Source: Alphaproteobacteria bacterium (GTDB taxonomy: Bacteria; Pseudomonadota; Alphaproteobacteria; Sphingomonadales; Sphingomonadaceae). From it: 59,217 nt of DNA. The stretch covers positions 1-59,217 of the forward strand of contig QBLU01000015.1 of NCBI GenBank assembly GCA_003241875.1, in the 5' to 3' direction. This document shows positions 44,820 through 53,804 of the stretch, piece after piece; the first letter of the stretch is position 1; each line of letters opens with the position of its first letter. The translations under genes were made by a program, and so were the position numbers. Under the pieces are notes generated by a model. It saw nothing but the letters and a program-made list of their open reading frames with translations, had not been told where the DNA came from and ran no database searches.

Positions 44820-45614
44820 GTGCCATCTGCCATTCGTCTTGCTGCGCTCGCCGCGACCGTGCTCGTTGCCGGCCCGGCGCTGGCGATCACCACGGCCTTC
44901 GACGCGCCGCTGGTGCTGGCGGCGGGCCAGACCGCGGGCGCCTGGTATGTCGATCGCTACGCCCCGGCGGGCTTTGCCGCGCCGACGGTGTTCGCCGGCG
45001 ACAACCGGCTGAAGCAGTCGATTGCCGCGACCGACGGTGTCAGCGGCCGGCCGGCGCCGTTCGCAGCGACCTTCTACAACACCCAAGGCCGCAAGTTCGA
45101 CGTGGAGCCCGGCACGACATCGGTGGCGATCGACCTCCATGTCGCCGCCGACTGGGCCGGCACCGGCCGGCGCATGGCGGGGCTGTGGGGCACCGGCTTC
45201 GACACGGACGGCAATGTGTCGTTCTTCCCGACGCTCGAGTTCGCCAGCCTGGGCGGTACGCCGCTGTTCCGCGCCTGGAACGGCAATGGCTACAATGCCA
45301 TCGGACTGCCGACCGGCTTTGCCTATGACGGGTTCGCCCGCATCGGCTATGCGCTGTCGGGCGGCAATCTGGTCTATACCGTCGGCGACCTGTCGATCAG
45401 CGTCGACGCCAATGGCACGACGGCGTTCGGCAACATCATGCTGCAGGGCCACAACACCGCCGATGGCGTATCCTACGATATTTATTGGGATAATCTGGCG
45501 ACATCGGTCGGCACCGCCGTGCCGGAACCGGCCGCCTGGGGGCTGATGCTGGTCGGCTTCGGGCTGGTCGGTGGCCGCTTGCGGCGCCGCGCGGCCGCGT
45601 CGGTCGCGGCCTGA
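44820..45614 (+). CDS. PEPxxWA-CTERM sorting domain protein (second)
   Basis: The 264-residue exported protein starts with a signal peptide (LAALAATVLVAGPALA) and ends in a sorting tail PEPAAWGLMLVGFGLVGG followed by basic residues. The body is beta-rich with many Gly and Asn (lectin-like jelly-roll appearance) and has no catalytic signature. The start is GTG after a G-run. It follows the phosphatases by 64 bases. Processing would need an exosortase encoded elsewhere. Confidence 0.85.
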   Translation: MPSAIRLAALAATVLVAGPALAITTAFDAPLVLAAGQTAGAWYVDRYAPAGFAAPTVFAGDNRLKQSIAATDGVSGRPAPFAATFYNTQGRKFDVEPGTTSVAIDLHVAADWAGTGRRMAGLWGTGFDTDGNVSFFPTLEFASLGGTPLFRAWNGNGYNAIGLPTGFAYDGFARIGYALSGGNLVYTVGDLSISVDANGTTAFGNIMLQGHNTADGVSYDIYWDNLATSVGTAVPEPAAWGLMLVGFGLVGGRLRRRAAASVAA

Positions 45615-45721
45615 TTGCCGGGTGCGGCCGCCTGCCCTCTCGTAAAGTGCCGCGCCAGCGCCATATCTGGGTCGCAATTGGCCGCTAAAGCCCGGCAATC
45701 AAGGCAATTGCCCAGGATCCG

Positions 45722-46789
45722 ATGACCGCTCACGCTTCCCCTCTCGTCGCTGCCCAGGGTGCGCCCCGCGTGCGCCGGCCCGACGACACCGCGATGATCC
45801 GCATGGCGGCGCAGCTGACCCGCGATCTCGCGGCGGCGCGCCCGGCGGTCTATTGGGCGGATCTGCTCGGCTCGGCGATCATCGGCTATGCCGGGCTGGC
45901 GCTGGCGATCACCGCCGGCGGCTGGCTGCAGGCCCTTGGTGTCGTCGTCGCCATACTGGCGCTGTATCGCGCCGGCAGCTTCATCCACGAGATCACCCAT
46001 CTGCGTCCCGATGCGGTGCCGGGCTTCCGCACCGTCTGGAACCTGCTCGTCGGCGTGCCGCTGCTGGTGCCGTCGTTCATGTACGAGAATGTCCACAGCC
46101 TGCATCACGCCCGGACCCGCTATGGCACCGCCGAGGACCCCGAATATCTGCCGCTGGCGCTGATGAAGCCGTGGACGGTGCCGTTGTTCGTCGCGGTTTC
46201 GGCGCTGGCGCCGGTCGCGCTGCTGCTGCGCTTCGGCATCCTGGCGCCGCTGTCGCTGGTCATCCCGTCGCTGCGGCGGATGCTGGTGGCGCGCTATTCG
46301 GCGCTGTCGATCAACCCCGAGTTTCGCCGTCGCGCCCCTGAAGGCGCCTTTGCCCGCCATTGGGCAATGTGGGAAACCGCCGCGAGCCTCTGGGCGATCG
46401 CGCTGCTGGCCAGCGTCGCGCTCGGCTGGTTCCCGCTGCCGGCGTTCGCCATTACCATCGGCATCGCCTCGGCGGTGACCGTGCTCAACCAGGTTCGCAC
46501 TTTGGTCGCGCATCTGTGGGAGAATGACGGCGAGGTGCTGACGGTGACCGGCCAGTATCTCGACAGTGTCAACGTGCCGCCGCCGGCGCTGCTGCCGGTG
46601 CTGTGGGCGCCCGTCGGCCTGCGCTATCACGCGCTGCATCACCTGCTGCCGGGTGTGCCCTATCATGCGCTCGGCGAGGCGCACCGCCGCATCAGCGCGG
46701 CGATGCCGCCGGGCTCGGTCTATGCCGAGGCGAGCTATCCGGGGCTGCCGGGCCTGCTGGCGCGGCTGGTGCGCGGCGCGCAGCATTAG
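45722..46789 (+). CDS. Fatty acid desaturase family membrane protein
   Basis: The 355-residue membrane protein has several hydrophobic helices and three His clusters: HEITH, HSLHH and HALHH, plus a late GEAHRR. These fit the di-iron desaturase/hydroxylase superfamily. It is unlike the island desaturase, which has HDCGHG, HAVHH and HHIHH boxes. Substrate unknown. It converges on an acyl-CoA dehydrogenase gene with a family B inverted repeat between. Confidence 0.85.
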   Translation: MTAHASPLVAAQGAPRVRRPDDTAMIRMAAQLTRDLAAARPAVYWADLLGSAIIGYAGLALAITAGGWLQALGVVVAILALYRAGSFIHEITHLRPDAVPGFRTVWNLLVGVPLLVPSFMYENVHSLHHARTRYGTAEDPEYLPLALMKPWTVPLFVAVSALAPVALLLRFGILAPLSLVIPSLRRMLVARYSALSINPEFRRRAPEGAFARHWAMWETAASLWAIALLASVALGWFPLPAFAITIGIASAVTVLNQVRTLVAHLWENDGEVLTVTGQYLDSVNVPPPALLPVLWAPVGLRYHALHHLLPGVPYHALGEAHRRISAAMPPGSVYAEASYPGLPGLLARLVRGAQH

Positions 46790-46800
46790 TCTTCGAGAAT

Positions 46801-46876
46801 GATCCGCTCAGGCTGAGCTTGTCGAAGCCGCGTCGCGGGTGCCTCGACCCCGGCTCGACAGGCTCGGCCTGAGCGG
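46801..46876. repeat. Inverted-repeat element, family B (copy 3)
   Basis: Arms at 46801-46829 and 46852-46876 match family B with a few substitutions. It lies between convergent genes. Confidence 0.8.
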
Positions 46877-46902
46877 TTTGTCGGCGAAGCCAGCGCTTCT
46901 TG

Positions 46903-48123
46903 CTACGCCGCCGCGTTGAACGGCTTGTCCTTGTCGGGCCGCAGGTCGCCGGGCAGGCCAAGCACCCGCTCCGCGATGATGTTGCGCAGGATCTCGTCGG
47001 TGCCGCCAGCGATGCGCAGGCCTGCCGCGCCGAGATAGCTGCCCTGCAGCTTGGCGAGTTCGGGATCGCCATCGGCGCCGGTGACGAAGCCGTCGCCGCC
47101 GGCGAGGTCGAGCGCGAAGCTCGCCATGTCCTGCATGGTCTTGGCGACGACGACCTTGGCGATCGACTGTTCGGGGCCGGGGATCTGGCCCTTGGACAGC
47201 GCCGACAGCGCCCGCATCTGGGTCAGCTTGATGCCCTGGTCGTTGATGTAGCTCTGGGCGATGCGCTGGCGGACGTCGCCGGCCTCGATCGCCGGGCCGC
47301 CGGCAGGCGCCTCGACGCCGCGCGCCAGCTTCATCAGCGTTTCATAGCCTGGCGCGTGGCGCGGCTTGCCGCCGACGGCGAGGCGTTCGTGCATCAGCGT
47401 CGTCAGCGCGACCTTCCAGCCATTGCCGACATCGCCGAGGCGGTGCGAATCCTTGACCCGCACGCCGGTGAAGAACACCTCGTTGAAATCGCTGCCGCCC
47501 GACATCTGCTTGATGCCGCGCACCTCCATGCCCGGCGCCTTCATGTCGACGATGAACATGGTCAGGCCCTTGTGCTTGGGCACGCTGGGATCGGTGCGGC
47601 AGACGACGATGCCGAAATCCGACGCATGGGCAAAGCTGGTCCAGACCTTTTGCCCGTCGATGATCCAGTCGTCACCGTCCTTGACCGCCTTGGTGCGGAT
47701 GCCGGCGAGGTCCGACCCGGCGGCGGGTTCGGAGAACAGCTGGCACCAGACCTCCTCGCCGAGCAGCGCCTTGGGCACATAGCGCTGGACGACTTCGGGG
47801 TTGCCATGGGTGAAGACGGTCGGGATGCACATGCCGAGGCCGATCGAATAGAGCCCGGACGGCGCGTGATAGCGGCCTTCCTCCTGGCCATAGATGATCG
47901 AATGCATCGGCGTCAGGCCCTGGCCGCCCATCGCCCGGGGCCAGGTGATGCCGGTATAGCCGGCGGCGTGCTTCTTCGCCTGCCAGGCCTTTGACCGGCG
48001 GATGAACTCGTCGAGCTTCCACGGCGTGGCAGGCGGCTCGCGATATTCGGCGGCGTTGTCGGTGAGCCAGCCGCGGACCTGCTCGCGATAGGCGGCTTCG
48101 ACGTCGGTATCGTTGAAATCCAT
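46903..48123 (-). CDS. Acyl-CoA dehydrogenase family protein
   Basis: The 406-residue flavoprotein has the family segments QLFSEPAAGSDLAGIRTKAV and GITWPRAMGGQG, and a C-terminal RIAGGTDEILRNIIAERVLGL that binds FAD of the neighbouring subunit. It oxidises the alpha-beta bond of an acyl-CoA. It resembles subunits that pair with a second ACAD for bulky or sterol-type acyl-CoAs, and a second ACAD gene lies directly upstream, which suggests a heteromer (inference). Confidence 0.93.
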   Translation of the reverse strand: MDFNDTDVEAAYREQVRGWLTDNAAEYREPPATPWKLDEFIRRSKAWQAKKHAAGYTGITWPRAMGGQGLTPMHSIIYGQEEGRYHAPSGLYSIGLGMCIPTVFTHGNPEVVQRYVPKALLGEEVWCQLFSEPAAGSDLAGIRTKAVKDGDDWIIDGQKVWTSFAHASDFGIVVCRTDPSVPKHKGLTMFIVDMKAPGMEVRGIKQMSGGSDFNEVFFTGVRVKDSHRLGDVGNGWKVALTTLMHERLAVGGKPRHAPGYETLMKLARGVEAPAGGPAIEAGDVRQRIAQSYINDQGIKLTQMRALSALSKGQIPGPEQSIAKVVVAKTMQDMASFALDLAGGDGFVTGADGDPELAKLQGSYLGAAGLRIAGGTDEILRNIIAERVLGLPGDLRPDKDKPFNAAA

Positions 48124-48142
48124 GTGCGATCCCTTCCCGTTT

Positions 48143-48247
48143 CGTCATCCCGGCTTCGAGCCGGGATCCATCATTGTTGTCGCCCAATCCGTCCCGTCAC
48201 GCGATGCGACAGAAACGCTGGGCCCCGGATCAAGCCCGGGGTGACAG
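48143..48247. repeat. Imperfect inverted-repeat element, family A
   Basis: Left arm CGTCATCCCGGCTTCGAGCC (48143 on) and right arm ending AAGCCCGGGGTGACAG (to 48247) are imperfect complements. It lies between two co-directional acyl-CoA dehydrogenase genes. Confidence 0.7.
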
Positions 48248-48248
48248 T

Positions 48249-49346
48249 TCAAGCCGCCGCGCGGTTACGCAGCTCGAGTGCGCGGACCAGACGGTCCGCC
48301 CACCAGCCGCGGGCGCCGATCGTCGCCGCCAGCGCGCGGGCGCGGCGGTAATAGAATTGGCAGTCGCTTTCCCAGGTGAAGCCGATGCCGCCGTGAAGCT
48401 GCACGGCCTCCTCGGCGCAATAGCTGACCGCATCGAGGCTGGCGACGCGCGCCGCAGCGGCGGCCTGGCGCAGCTCGCCGCCATCGCTGCCGATCATCGC
48501 GACGCCGTGCAGGGCATGGGCGCGGGCCAGCTCGATCTTGATGAACATGTCGGCGCACTTGTGCTTGACGCCCTGGTAGCGGCCGATGGTCTGGCCGAAG
48601 GCGACGCGGGTCTTGGCATATTCGACCGTCATGGTCATCGCCGACGACGCGGTGCCGATGGCTTCATAGGCGAGGATGACCGCGGCGCGATCGAGCCAGG
48701 CCTGATAGGCCGCGGCATCGCCCAACGCTTCGGCAGCGACGCCGTTCAGCGTCAGCTTGCCGTGGCGGCGGACGAGATCGAGGGTTTCGACGCTTTCGAC
48801 CTGCGCGTCCTTCAGGTCGACGAGGTACAGCGACGGGCCATCGGCGCCGGCGGCGGCGACGATGGCGAGATGGGCGCCCGGCAGGTCGGCGACCGGCGAC
48901 TTGACGCCGTGGAGCTTGCCGTCGGCGGCCTTGACCGACAGGGCGACCGGGTTGACGGCGCCGGGTTCGTTGGTGGCGACGACGGCGATGACGCTGCCGT
49001 CGGCAATGCCGGGCAGCCAGCGCGCCTGCTGGGCGTCGCTGCCGGCGAGGAGCAGCGCCTCGGTGGCGAGCAGCACGCTGACCAGCGGCACGGTGGCGAG
49101 ATACGCCCCGGCGGCTTCGGCGAGCTGGCAGGTTTCCTCCGCCGACAGGCCGAGGCCACCGTGCGCCTCGGGCACGCGCGCCGCGGTCCAGCCGAGGTTG
49201 GCGATTTCGGCCCAGAGGCCGGCATCGAAAGCGGGCGCATCCTTGGCCATGGCGGCGCGGGCGGCGGTGGTGCCGGCCTTGTCGGCGAACAGCTTGCGCG
49301 CCTGTTCGCCGAGCGCCTTGGCATCGTCGGAAAAATCGAAATTCAC
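48249..49346 (-). CDS. Acyl-CoA dehydrogenase family protein (second subunit type)
   Basis: The 365-residue product has ACAD helical domains and FGQTIGRYQGVKHKCADM, plus a late QLHGGIGFTWESD with catalytic-region features. It is shorter and more divergent than its neighbour, which suits the alpha2beta2 type of ACAD. The start is a GTG after GGGGAG. It is likely co-expressed with the downstream ACAD gene. Confidence 0.92.
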   Translation of the reverse strand: MNFDFSDDAKALGEQARKLFADKAGTTAARAAMAKDAPAFDAGLWAEIANLGWTAARVPEAHGGLGLSAEETCQLAEAAGAYLATVPLVSVLLATEALLLAGSDAQQARWLPGIADGSVIAVVATNEPGAVNPVALSVKAADGKLHGVKSPVADLPGAHLAIVAAAGADGPSLYLVDLKDAQVESVETLDLVRRHGKLTLNGVAAEALGDAAAYQAWLDRAAVILAYEAIGTASSAMTMTVEYAKTRVAFGQTIGRYQGVKHKCADMFIKIELARAHALHGVAMIGSDGGELRQAAAAARVASLDAVSYCAEEAVQLHGGIGFTWESDCQFYYRRARALAATIGARGWWADRLVRALELRNRAAA

Positions 49347-49412
49347 GCGATCACTCCCCAGTGGTTGGGAGCTACCTTACGCGAACGTCAACCGGGTTCA
49401 ACCTCGCAGTTA

Positions 49413-50099
49413 TTACCAGGCCAGCTCCTTGCCGGTGTAGTCGAGATAGCGGTGCGCCTTGCCGTGCCGGGTCTCGACGACGGTGGCCAGCCCGGCGACG
49501 CTGGTCGCCACGTCGATGTCGGCGCCGTCGCCGCCCATCGCGGTCTTGACCCAGCCGGGGTGGAGGTTGAGCAGGGTGATGTCGCGCTTGCCGATATCAT
49601 GGACGAAAAAGCCGCGGCTGATGGTGTTGAGCGACGCCTTGGACGCGCGATACAGGTCCATGGTGCCGTGGGTGTTGAGCGCGACCGAGCCGAGGACCGA
49701 AGTCATCAGCGCGATGGTGCCGCCATCGGCGACGCGCGGCAGCAGCGTGCGGGCGGTGCGGATCGGCGCGACCGCGTTGGTCATCATCAGCGCGGCGATC
49801 TCGTCCGGCGTCACCTCGTCGGTGGAGCCGTGGCGCGGGCCATAGGTGCCGGCGTTGACGAAGACGAGATCGAACTTCGTATCGCCGAGCGCGCTGTCCA
49901 GTGCGGCGACGCTGTCCTTGTGGTCGATGTCGACGGTTTCGATGGTGATCTTGCCCGCCGAGGCCGCTCCGGCGGCTTCGAGCTCCGGCGCGGCCCCGCG
50001 TGCCGTGGCGACGACCTGCCAGCCGCGGCCGGCGAATTCCTGGGCCAGGCCGAGGCCGATGCCGCGCGAGGCGCCGATGATGATGGCGGTCTTGGTCAT
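49413..50099 (-). CDS. SDR family oxidoreductase
   Basis: The 228-residue classical short-chain dehydrogenase has GASRGIGLG near 9-17 and a YRASKASLN active-site Tyr/Lys. The lower number of domains and lack of a C-terminal extension suit a C-factor-like reductase. Substrate unknown. It lies 18 bases after the DUF1192 gene and before the ACAD pair. Confidence 0.92.
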   Translation of the reverse strand: MTKTAIIIGASRGIGLGLAQEFAGRGWQVVATARGAAPELEAAGAASAGKITIETVDIDHKDSVAALDSALGDTKFDLVFVNAGTYGPRHGSTDEVTPDEIAALMMTNAVAPIRTARTLLPRVADGGTIALMTSVLGSVALNTHGTMDLYRASKASLNTISRGFFVHDIGKRDITLLNLHPGWVKTAMGGDGADIDVATSVAGLATVVETRHGKAHRYLDYTGKELAW

Positions 50100-50117
50100 G
50101 TGTGTCTCCCGTACGGG

Positions 50118-50315
50118 TTATTTCTTGAACAGGGCGTCGGCGGCCGATTTGAAGGCAGCGGCGGCGCCGCGCTTTGTCTCGGTGCGGGCAAGCTCGACCT
50201 TGAGCCCCGCGATGCGGTCGTCGAGTTCGGCGACCGACAGCTTGTCGAGGTCTTCGCGCGCCAGGTCGGCGAGCAGGTCGGACTTGCGTTTCGGCAGGGC
50301 TTCATCGTCGAACAT
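50118..50315 (-). CDS. DUF1192 family small protein
   Basis: The 65-residue acidic/basic helical protein has the DUF1192 core LSVAELDDRIAGLKVEL. This family is common in alphaproteobacteria and has no known function. The ATG is at 50315. It is first in a leftward run with the SDR gene and divergent from the quinone oxidoreductase. Confidence 0.85.
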   Translation of the reverse strand: MFDDEALPKRKSDLLADLAREDLDKLSVAELDDRIAGLKVELARTETKRGAAAAFKSAADALFKK

Positions 50316-50360
50316 GGCGGAAAGCGTTGACCCGCCGCCGGTCGCTGTCAATATCCGGCG

Positions 50361-51356
50361 ATGCCTATCCCGACCGAGATGACCGCCATCGATCCCGCCG
50401 CGCCGGGTGGCCCCGAAGTCCTGCAGCCGGTAACCCGGCCGGTGCCGCAGCCGGGGCCGGGCGAGGTGCTGGTGCGGGTTGCCGCCGCCGGGGTCAATCG
50501 CCCCGATGTGCTGCAGCGCATGGGGCTGTACCCGATGCCGCCGGGCACGCCGAGCATCCCGGGGCTGGAGATCGCCGGCACCGTCGTGGCGATCGGCGAC
50601 GGCGCCGAGCGCTGGCGGGTGGGCGATGCGGTCTGCGCGCTGATCGCCGGCGGCGGCTATGCCGAATATTGCACGGCGCCCGCCGGCCAGTGCCTGCCGG
50701 TGCCCGCCGGCATGGCGATGACCGATGCGGCGGGATTGTGCGAAACCTGGTTCACCGTCTGGTCGAACGTCATGGATCGCGGCCATGCCCGGCCCGGCGA
50801 AACGATGCTCGTCCATGGCGGCACCAGCGGCATCGGGGTGACGGCGATCCAGTTGGGCACGGCGCTGGGGCTGACGGTCATCGTTACCGCGGGCAGCGGC
50901 GACAAATGCAGCGCGGCACTGGCGGCGGGGGCGGCGCACGCCATCGACTACAAGGCGCAGGACTTCGTCGCCGAAGTGGCGCGCATCACCGGCGGCAAGG
51001 GCGTCGACCTGGTGCTCGACATGGTCGGCGGCGATTATGTGCCGCGCAACCTCCAGTGCCTGGCCGAGGACGGCCGGCATGTGTCGATCGCCTTCCAGCG
51101 CGGGCCGAGGGCCGATCTCGACCTGGTCGCGGTGATGCGCAAGCGGCTGACGCTGACGGGGTCGATGCTGCGGCCGCGCTCGATCGCCTTCAAGAGCGCC
51201 ATCGCCGAGACGCTGGAGGGGGTGATCTGGCCGGAGTTCGAAAGCGGGCGCATTGTGCCGCTGATCGACCGGGTGTTCCCGCTGGCCGACGCGGCCGAGG
51301 CGCATCGCCGGATGGAGGCGGGGACGCATGTCGGGAAGATCGTGCTGAGCATCTGA
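50361..51356 (+). CDS. NAD(P)H-quinone oxidoreductase, PIG3/zinc-independent MDR family
   Basis: The 331-residue medium-chain reductase lacks zinc ligands and shows NRPDVLQRMGLYPMPPG, LVHGGTSGIGVTAIQLG (NADPH-binding) and a C-terminal AAEAHRRMEAGTHVGKIVL, typical of the PIG3/TED2 family. It reduces quinones with NADPH in the cytoplasm. It is followed by a composite palindromic element. Confidence 0.92.
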   Translation: MPIPTEMTAIDPAAPGGPEVLQPVTRPVPQPGPGEVLVRVAAAGVNRPDVLQRMGLYPMPPGTPSIPGLEIAGTVVAIGDGAERWRVGDAVCALIAGGGYAEYCTAPAGQCLPVPAGMAMTDAAGLCETWFTVWSNVMDRGHARPGETMLVHGGTSGIGVTAIQLGTALGLTVIVTAGSGDKCSAALAAGAAHAIDYKAQDFVAEVARITGGKGVDLVLDMVGGDYVPRNLQCLAEDGRHVSIAFQRGPRADLDLVAVMRKRLTLTGSMLRPRSIAFKSAIAETLEGVIWPEFESGRIVPLIDRVFPLADAAEAHRRMEAGTHVGKIVLSI

Positions 51357-51357
51357 T

Positions 51358-51489
51358 CCTCTCCCGCTTGCGGGAGAGGCGAGAGACGGCGAAGCCGGCC
51401 CGGGTGAGGGTGTTCTCTCGCGTCGGCGCTCGCGTACACCCTCACCGCCGCGCTGGCGCGCGAGTCGCCTCTCCCGCAGGCGGGAGAGG
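51358..51489. repeat. Composite palindromic intergenic element (family C)
   Basis: Two 10-bp hairpins, CCTCTCCCGC/GCGGGAGAGG at 51358-51379 and again at 51468-51489, flank an inner inverted pair GGGTGAGGGTGT/ACACCCTCACC. The right hairpin is the same sequence as the left. It lies between two co-directional genes. Confidence 0.75.
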
Positions 51490-51566
51490 ACCAGGGCTGT
51501 CCATCCGGCTAGGGCGTCGCTGGCATCCCGCATGTTAGAAGGCCGCGCAGCGACAAGGGGTACCCC

Positions 51567-52691
51567 ATGCTCAACCGGCTCGACGACTATCCCGTCCACC
51601 AGACGCCGGAGCCGCTGGCGGTGCTCGCGACCAGCGATCGCAATGCCTATGACCGGACGTGGTTCAACGGCTATGCGCCCGACGGCAGCCATTATTTCGG
51701 GATCGGGATGGCGGTATATCCGCACCGCGGCATCCTCGATTGCGCCTTCAGTACGGTGCGGCCGGGGGAGCGACAGCATTGCTTCTACGGCTCACGCCGG
51801 GCGCCGGTGGAGCGCACCGAGATGCAGGTCGGCCCGTTCCGCATCGAGGTCGTCGAGCCGATGCGGCGCACCCGCGTCATCCTCGACGACAACGAGACCG
51901 GGATCGCCTGCGACCTGACCTTTTCCGCCCGCACCGCCGCCATCGAGGAAGCGCGGCAGACCCTGTGGCAGAACGGCCGTCGGGTGATGGACGCCACCCG
52001 CTTCGACCAGTTTGGGCGCTGGAGCGGCACTGTGCGCACCCCAGACGGCGAGTTCAGCGTCGATGATGCCGTCTGCCGCGGCACCAAGGACCGCAGCTGG
52101 GGCGTGCGCCGCGTCGGCGAACCCGAGAGCGGCGGCGCTCCGGCGTTGCCCGGCGGTATCATGTTCCTGTGGGCGCCGCTGGTCTGGGACGACCATATCA
52201 CCCATGCAATCTTTTTCGACGGCGCGCGCGGCGAGGCGCTGGTGCGCGAAGGGATCGTGGCGCCACTGTACGGCACCGAAGCGCTCATCCCCGGCACCGA
52301 GGACGGCCGCGACCAGCGCATGGCGACGGCGCGGCACCGGGTCGCCTATGTCCCCGGCACGCGGCTGGCGGCGAGCGCCGAGATCGACCTCGTCGACCAT
52401 GACGGCAACACGCGGACGATCGCGCTGGAGCCGATCCTCAAGTTCCAGATGAAGGGGCTCGGCTATGGCCACCCGGTCTGGGGCCAGGGGATGTGGAAGG
52501 GCGAGCTGGCGATCGGCGGCGAGAGCTTCGACCCGCACCAGGTCGATCCGCTGGCGCCGGAGAACCTGCACGTGCAGCAGGTGGTGCGGGCGAGCGACGG
52601 GACACGGACGGGGGTCGGGGTGCTGGAACAGGTGGTGTTCGGGCCTTATGCGCCGGCTGGATTCACGTCATTCCTCGACGGGGCGCATTAG
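51567..52691 (+). CDS. Unrecognised 374-aa protein, possible two-domain lipocalin-like fold
   Basis: The 374-residue protein is without signal peptide and is rich in Trp, Arg, Gly and beta-type segments (FIGIGM-like strands and repeated WxxxxxG turns), with a conserved-looking APLVWDDHITHAIFF and GGIMFLW. It could belong to the AttH/CrtC-like two-barrel family that acts on isoprenoids or steroids, but I am not sure. AAGGGG precedes the ATG. It sits among acyl-CoA dehydrogenase, SDR and phosphotransferase genes, suggesting a role in lipid or hydrophobic compound metabolism. Its stop overlaps the convergent phosphotransferase stop. Confidence 0.7.
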   Translation: MLNRLDDYPVHQTPEPLAVLATSDRNAYDRTWFNGYAPDGSHYFGIGMAVYPHRGILDCAFSTVRPGERQHCFYGSRRAPVERTEMQVGPFRIEVVEPMRRTRVILDDNETGIACDLTFSARTAAIEEARQTLWQNGRRVMDATRFDQFGRWSGTVRTPDGEFSVDDAVCRGTKDRSWGVRRVGEPESGGAPALPGGIMFLWAPLVWDDHITHAIFFDGARGEALVREGIVAPLYGTEALIPGTEDGRDQRMATARHRVAYVPGTRLAASAEIDLVDHDGNTRTIALEPILKFQMKGLGYGHPVWGQGMWKGELAIGGESFDPHQVDPLAPENLHVQQVVRASDGTRTGVGVLEQVVFGPYAPAGFTSFLDGAH

Positions 52692-53764
52692 ACCCAGAAG
52701 TCGAAGCTGCCATGGTCTGCCGCCTGTTCGCAGGCGCCCTCGGTCATCCTGAGGAACAGTGCGTCGGCGCGGGGCGTGCGTTCGACCGACAGCGCGGAAA
52801 ACACCCCCATCAGGATGCCGTGCAGGGTGAAGCGGCGATAGTCGCGCCAGCAGGCGTCCCAGCCATAGTTGCGCACCCCGCGGCGCAGCAACTCGGCATG
52901 GTAGAAGCGGACGAGTTCGGCTTCGTGCTGCCGGCGCTCCGCAGGCGTGATGCCGGCCGACAGGAAATAGGCGACGTCGGTCAGGCCGGGCCCGGCGGTG
53001 ACGGTCTGCCAGTCGAGCGTCGCCAGCGGCCGGGCGCCGCCGTTGACGTCGAACATCATGTTGTCGAGCCGGAAATCGGCGTGCTGGACGGTGATCGGGG
53101 CGTCGACGCCGCCGCGCATGGCGATGAGCGCCGCGGGGAGTTTTTCGACCATCGCCAGATGCTCGGGCGCCAGCAGGCCGGCGAAGCGTTCCCGAAACAG
53201 CCCGATGATCGACGGCAGCATGGCGTCGACCATGGCGCCCAATGCCGCCGGGCGCACCGCCAGCCAGTCGAGCGTCGGCAACAGCGGGTCGCCCCAGCGC
53301 GGCGCATGGAGGGCGGCAGCCTCCGCCATCGCCACCCGCGCATCGGCGAGCGAACAGCCGGAGAGCTGGTCACCCTGCCGCGCCGGCGCCAGGTCGGCGA
53401 GCAGCAGCACGAAATCGTCTGTCGCGGGGTCGATGATCGCGGCATGGGCACGCGGCGTGTGGATCGCCAGCGTCGCCGCCAGCTCGCGGTAGAAGCTGAC
53501 CTCGCGGACATAGAGCAGGTGATCTGTGCCCGACTTGCGGCTGACCGGATCATGCGAGGGGAATTTGCCGATGAGGCTGGTGGGCGCCGTTGCCGGGCCG
53601 TCGTGCACCAGGCGGAAACGGAAACTGTCGGCAACGAGGCCGTTGCCGACAGGCGCCATGCTGAAATCGCTGACCTGCCCGGTGGGCAGCGCGCCCGAGC
53701 CCCGCAGTGCCGCCGTCAACCAGGCGGGATCGATCTGGTCGGCGCGCCGGATGTCGAGGTTCAT
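52688..53764 (-). CDS. Phosphotransferase family protein (APH/choline kinase-like fold)
   Basis: The 358-residue kinase-like protein has the catalytic loop VQHADFRLDNMMFD (HxD-x4-N) and ATLDWQTVTAGPGLTDVAYF (metal-binding Asp). Such proteins next to acyl-CoA dehydrogenases occur in many actinobacterial and sphingomonad lipid or steroid catabolism loci; their substrate is unknown. The start at 53764 gives MNLDIRRADQ. The gene ends sharing bases with the convergent 374-aa gene's stop. Confidence 0.88.
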   Translation of the reverse strand: MNLDIRRADQIDPAWLTAALRGSGALPTGQVSDFSMAPVGNGLVADSFRFRLVHDGPATAPTSLIGKFPSHDPVSRKSGTDHLLYVREVSFYRELAATLAIHTPRAHAAIIDPATDDFVLLLADLAPARQGDQLSGCSLADARVAMAEAAALHAPRWGDPLLPTLDWLAVRPAALGAMVDAMLPSIIGLFRERFAGLLAPEHLAMVEKLPAALIAMRGGVDAPITVQHADFRLDNMMFDVNGGARPLATLDWQTVTAGPGLTDVAYFLSAGITPAERRQHEAELVRFYHAELLRRGVRNYGWDACWRDYRRFTLHGILMGVFSALSVERTPRADALFLRMTEGACEQAADHGSFDFWV

Positions 53765-53804
53765 GATGTATCGTGGACCCCGATCCGGCGCGCCGAAACC
53801 CGCG

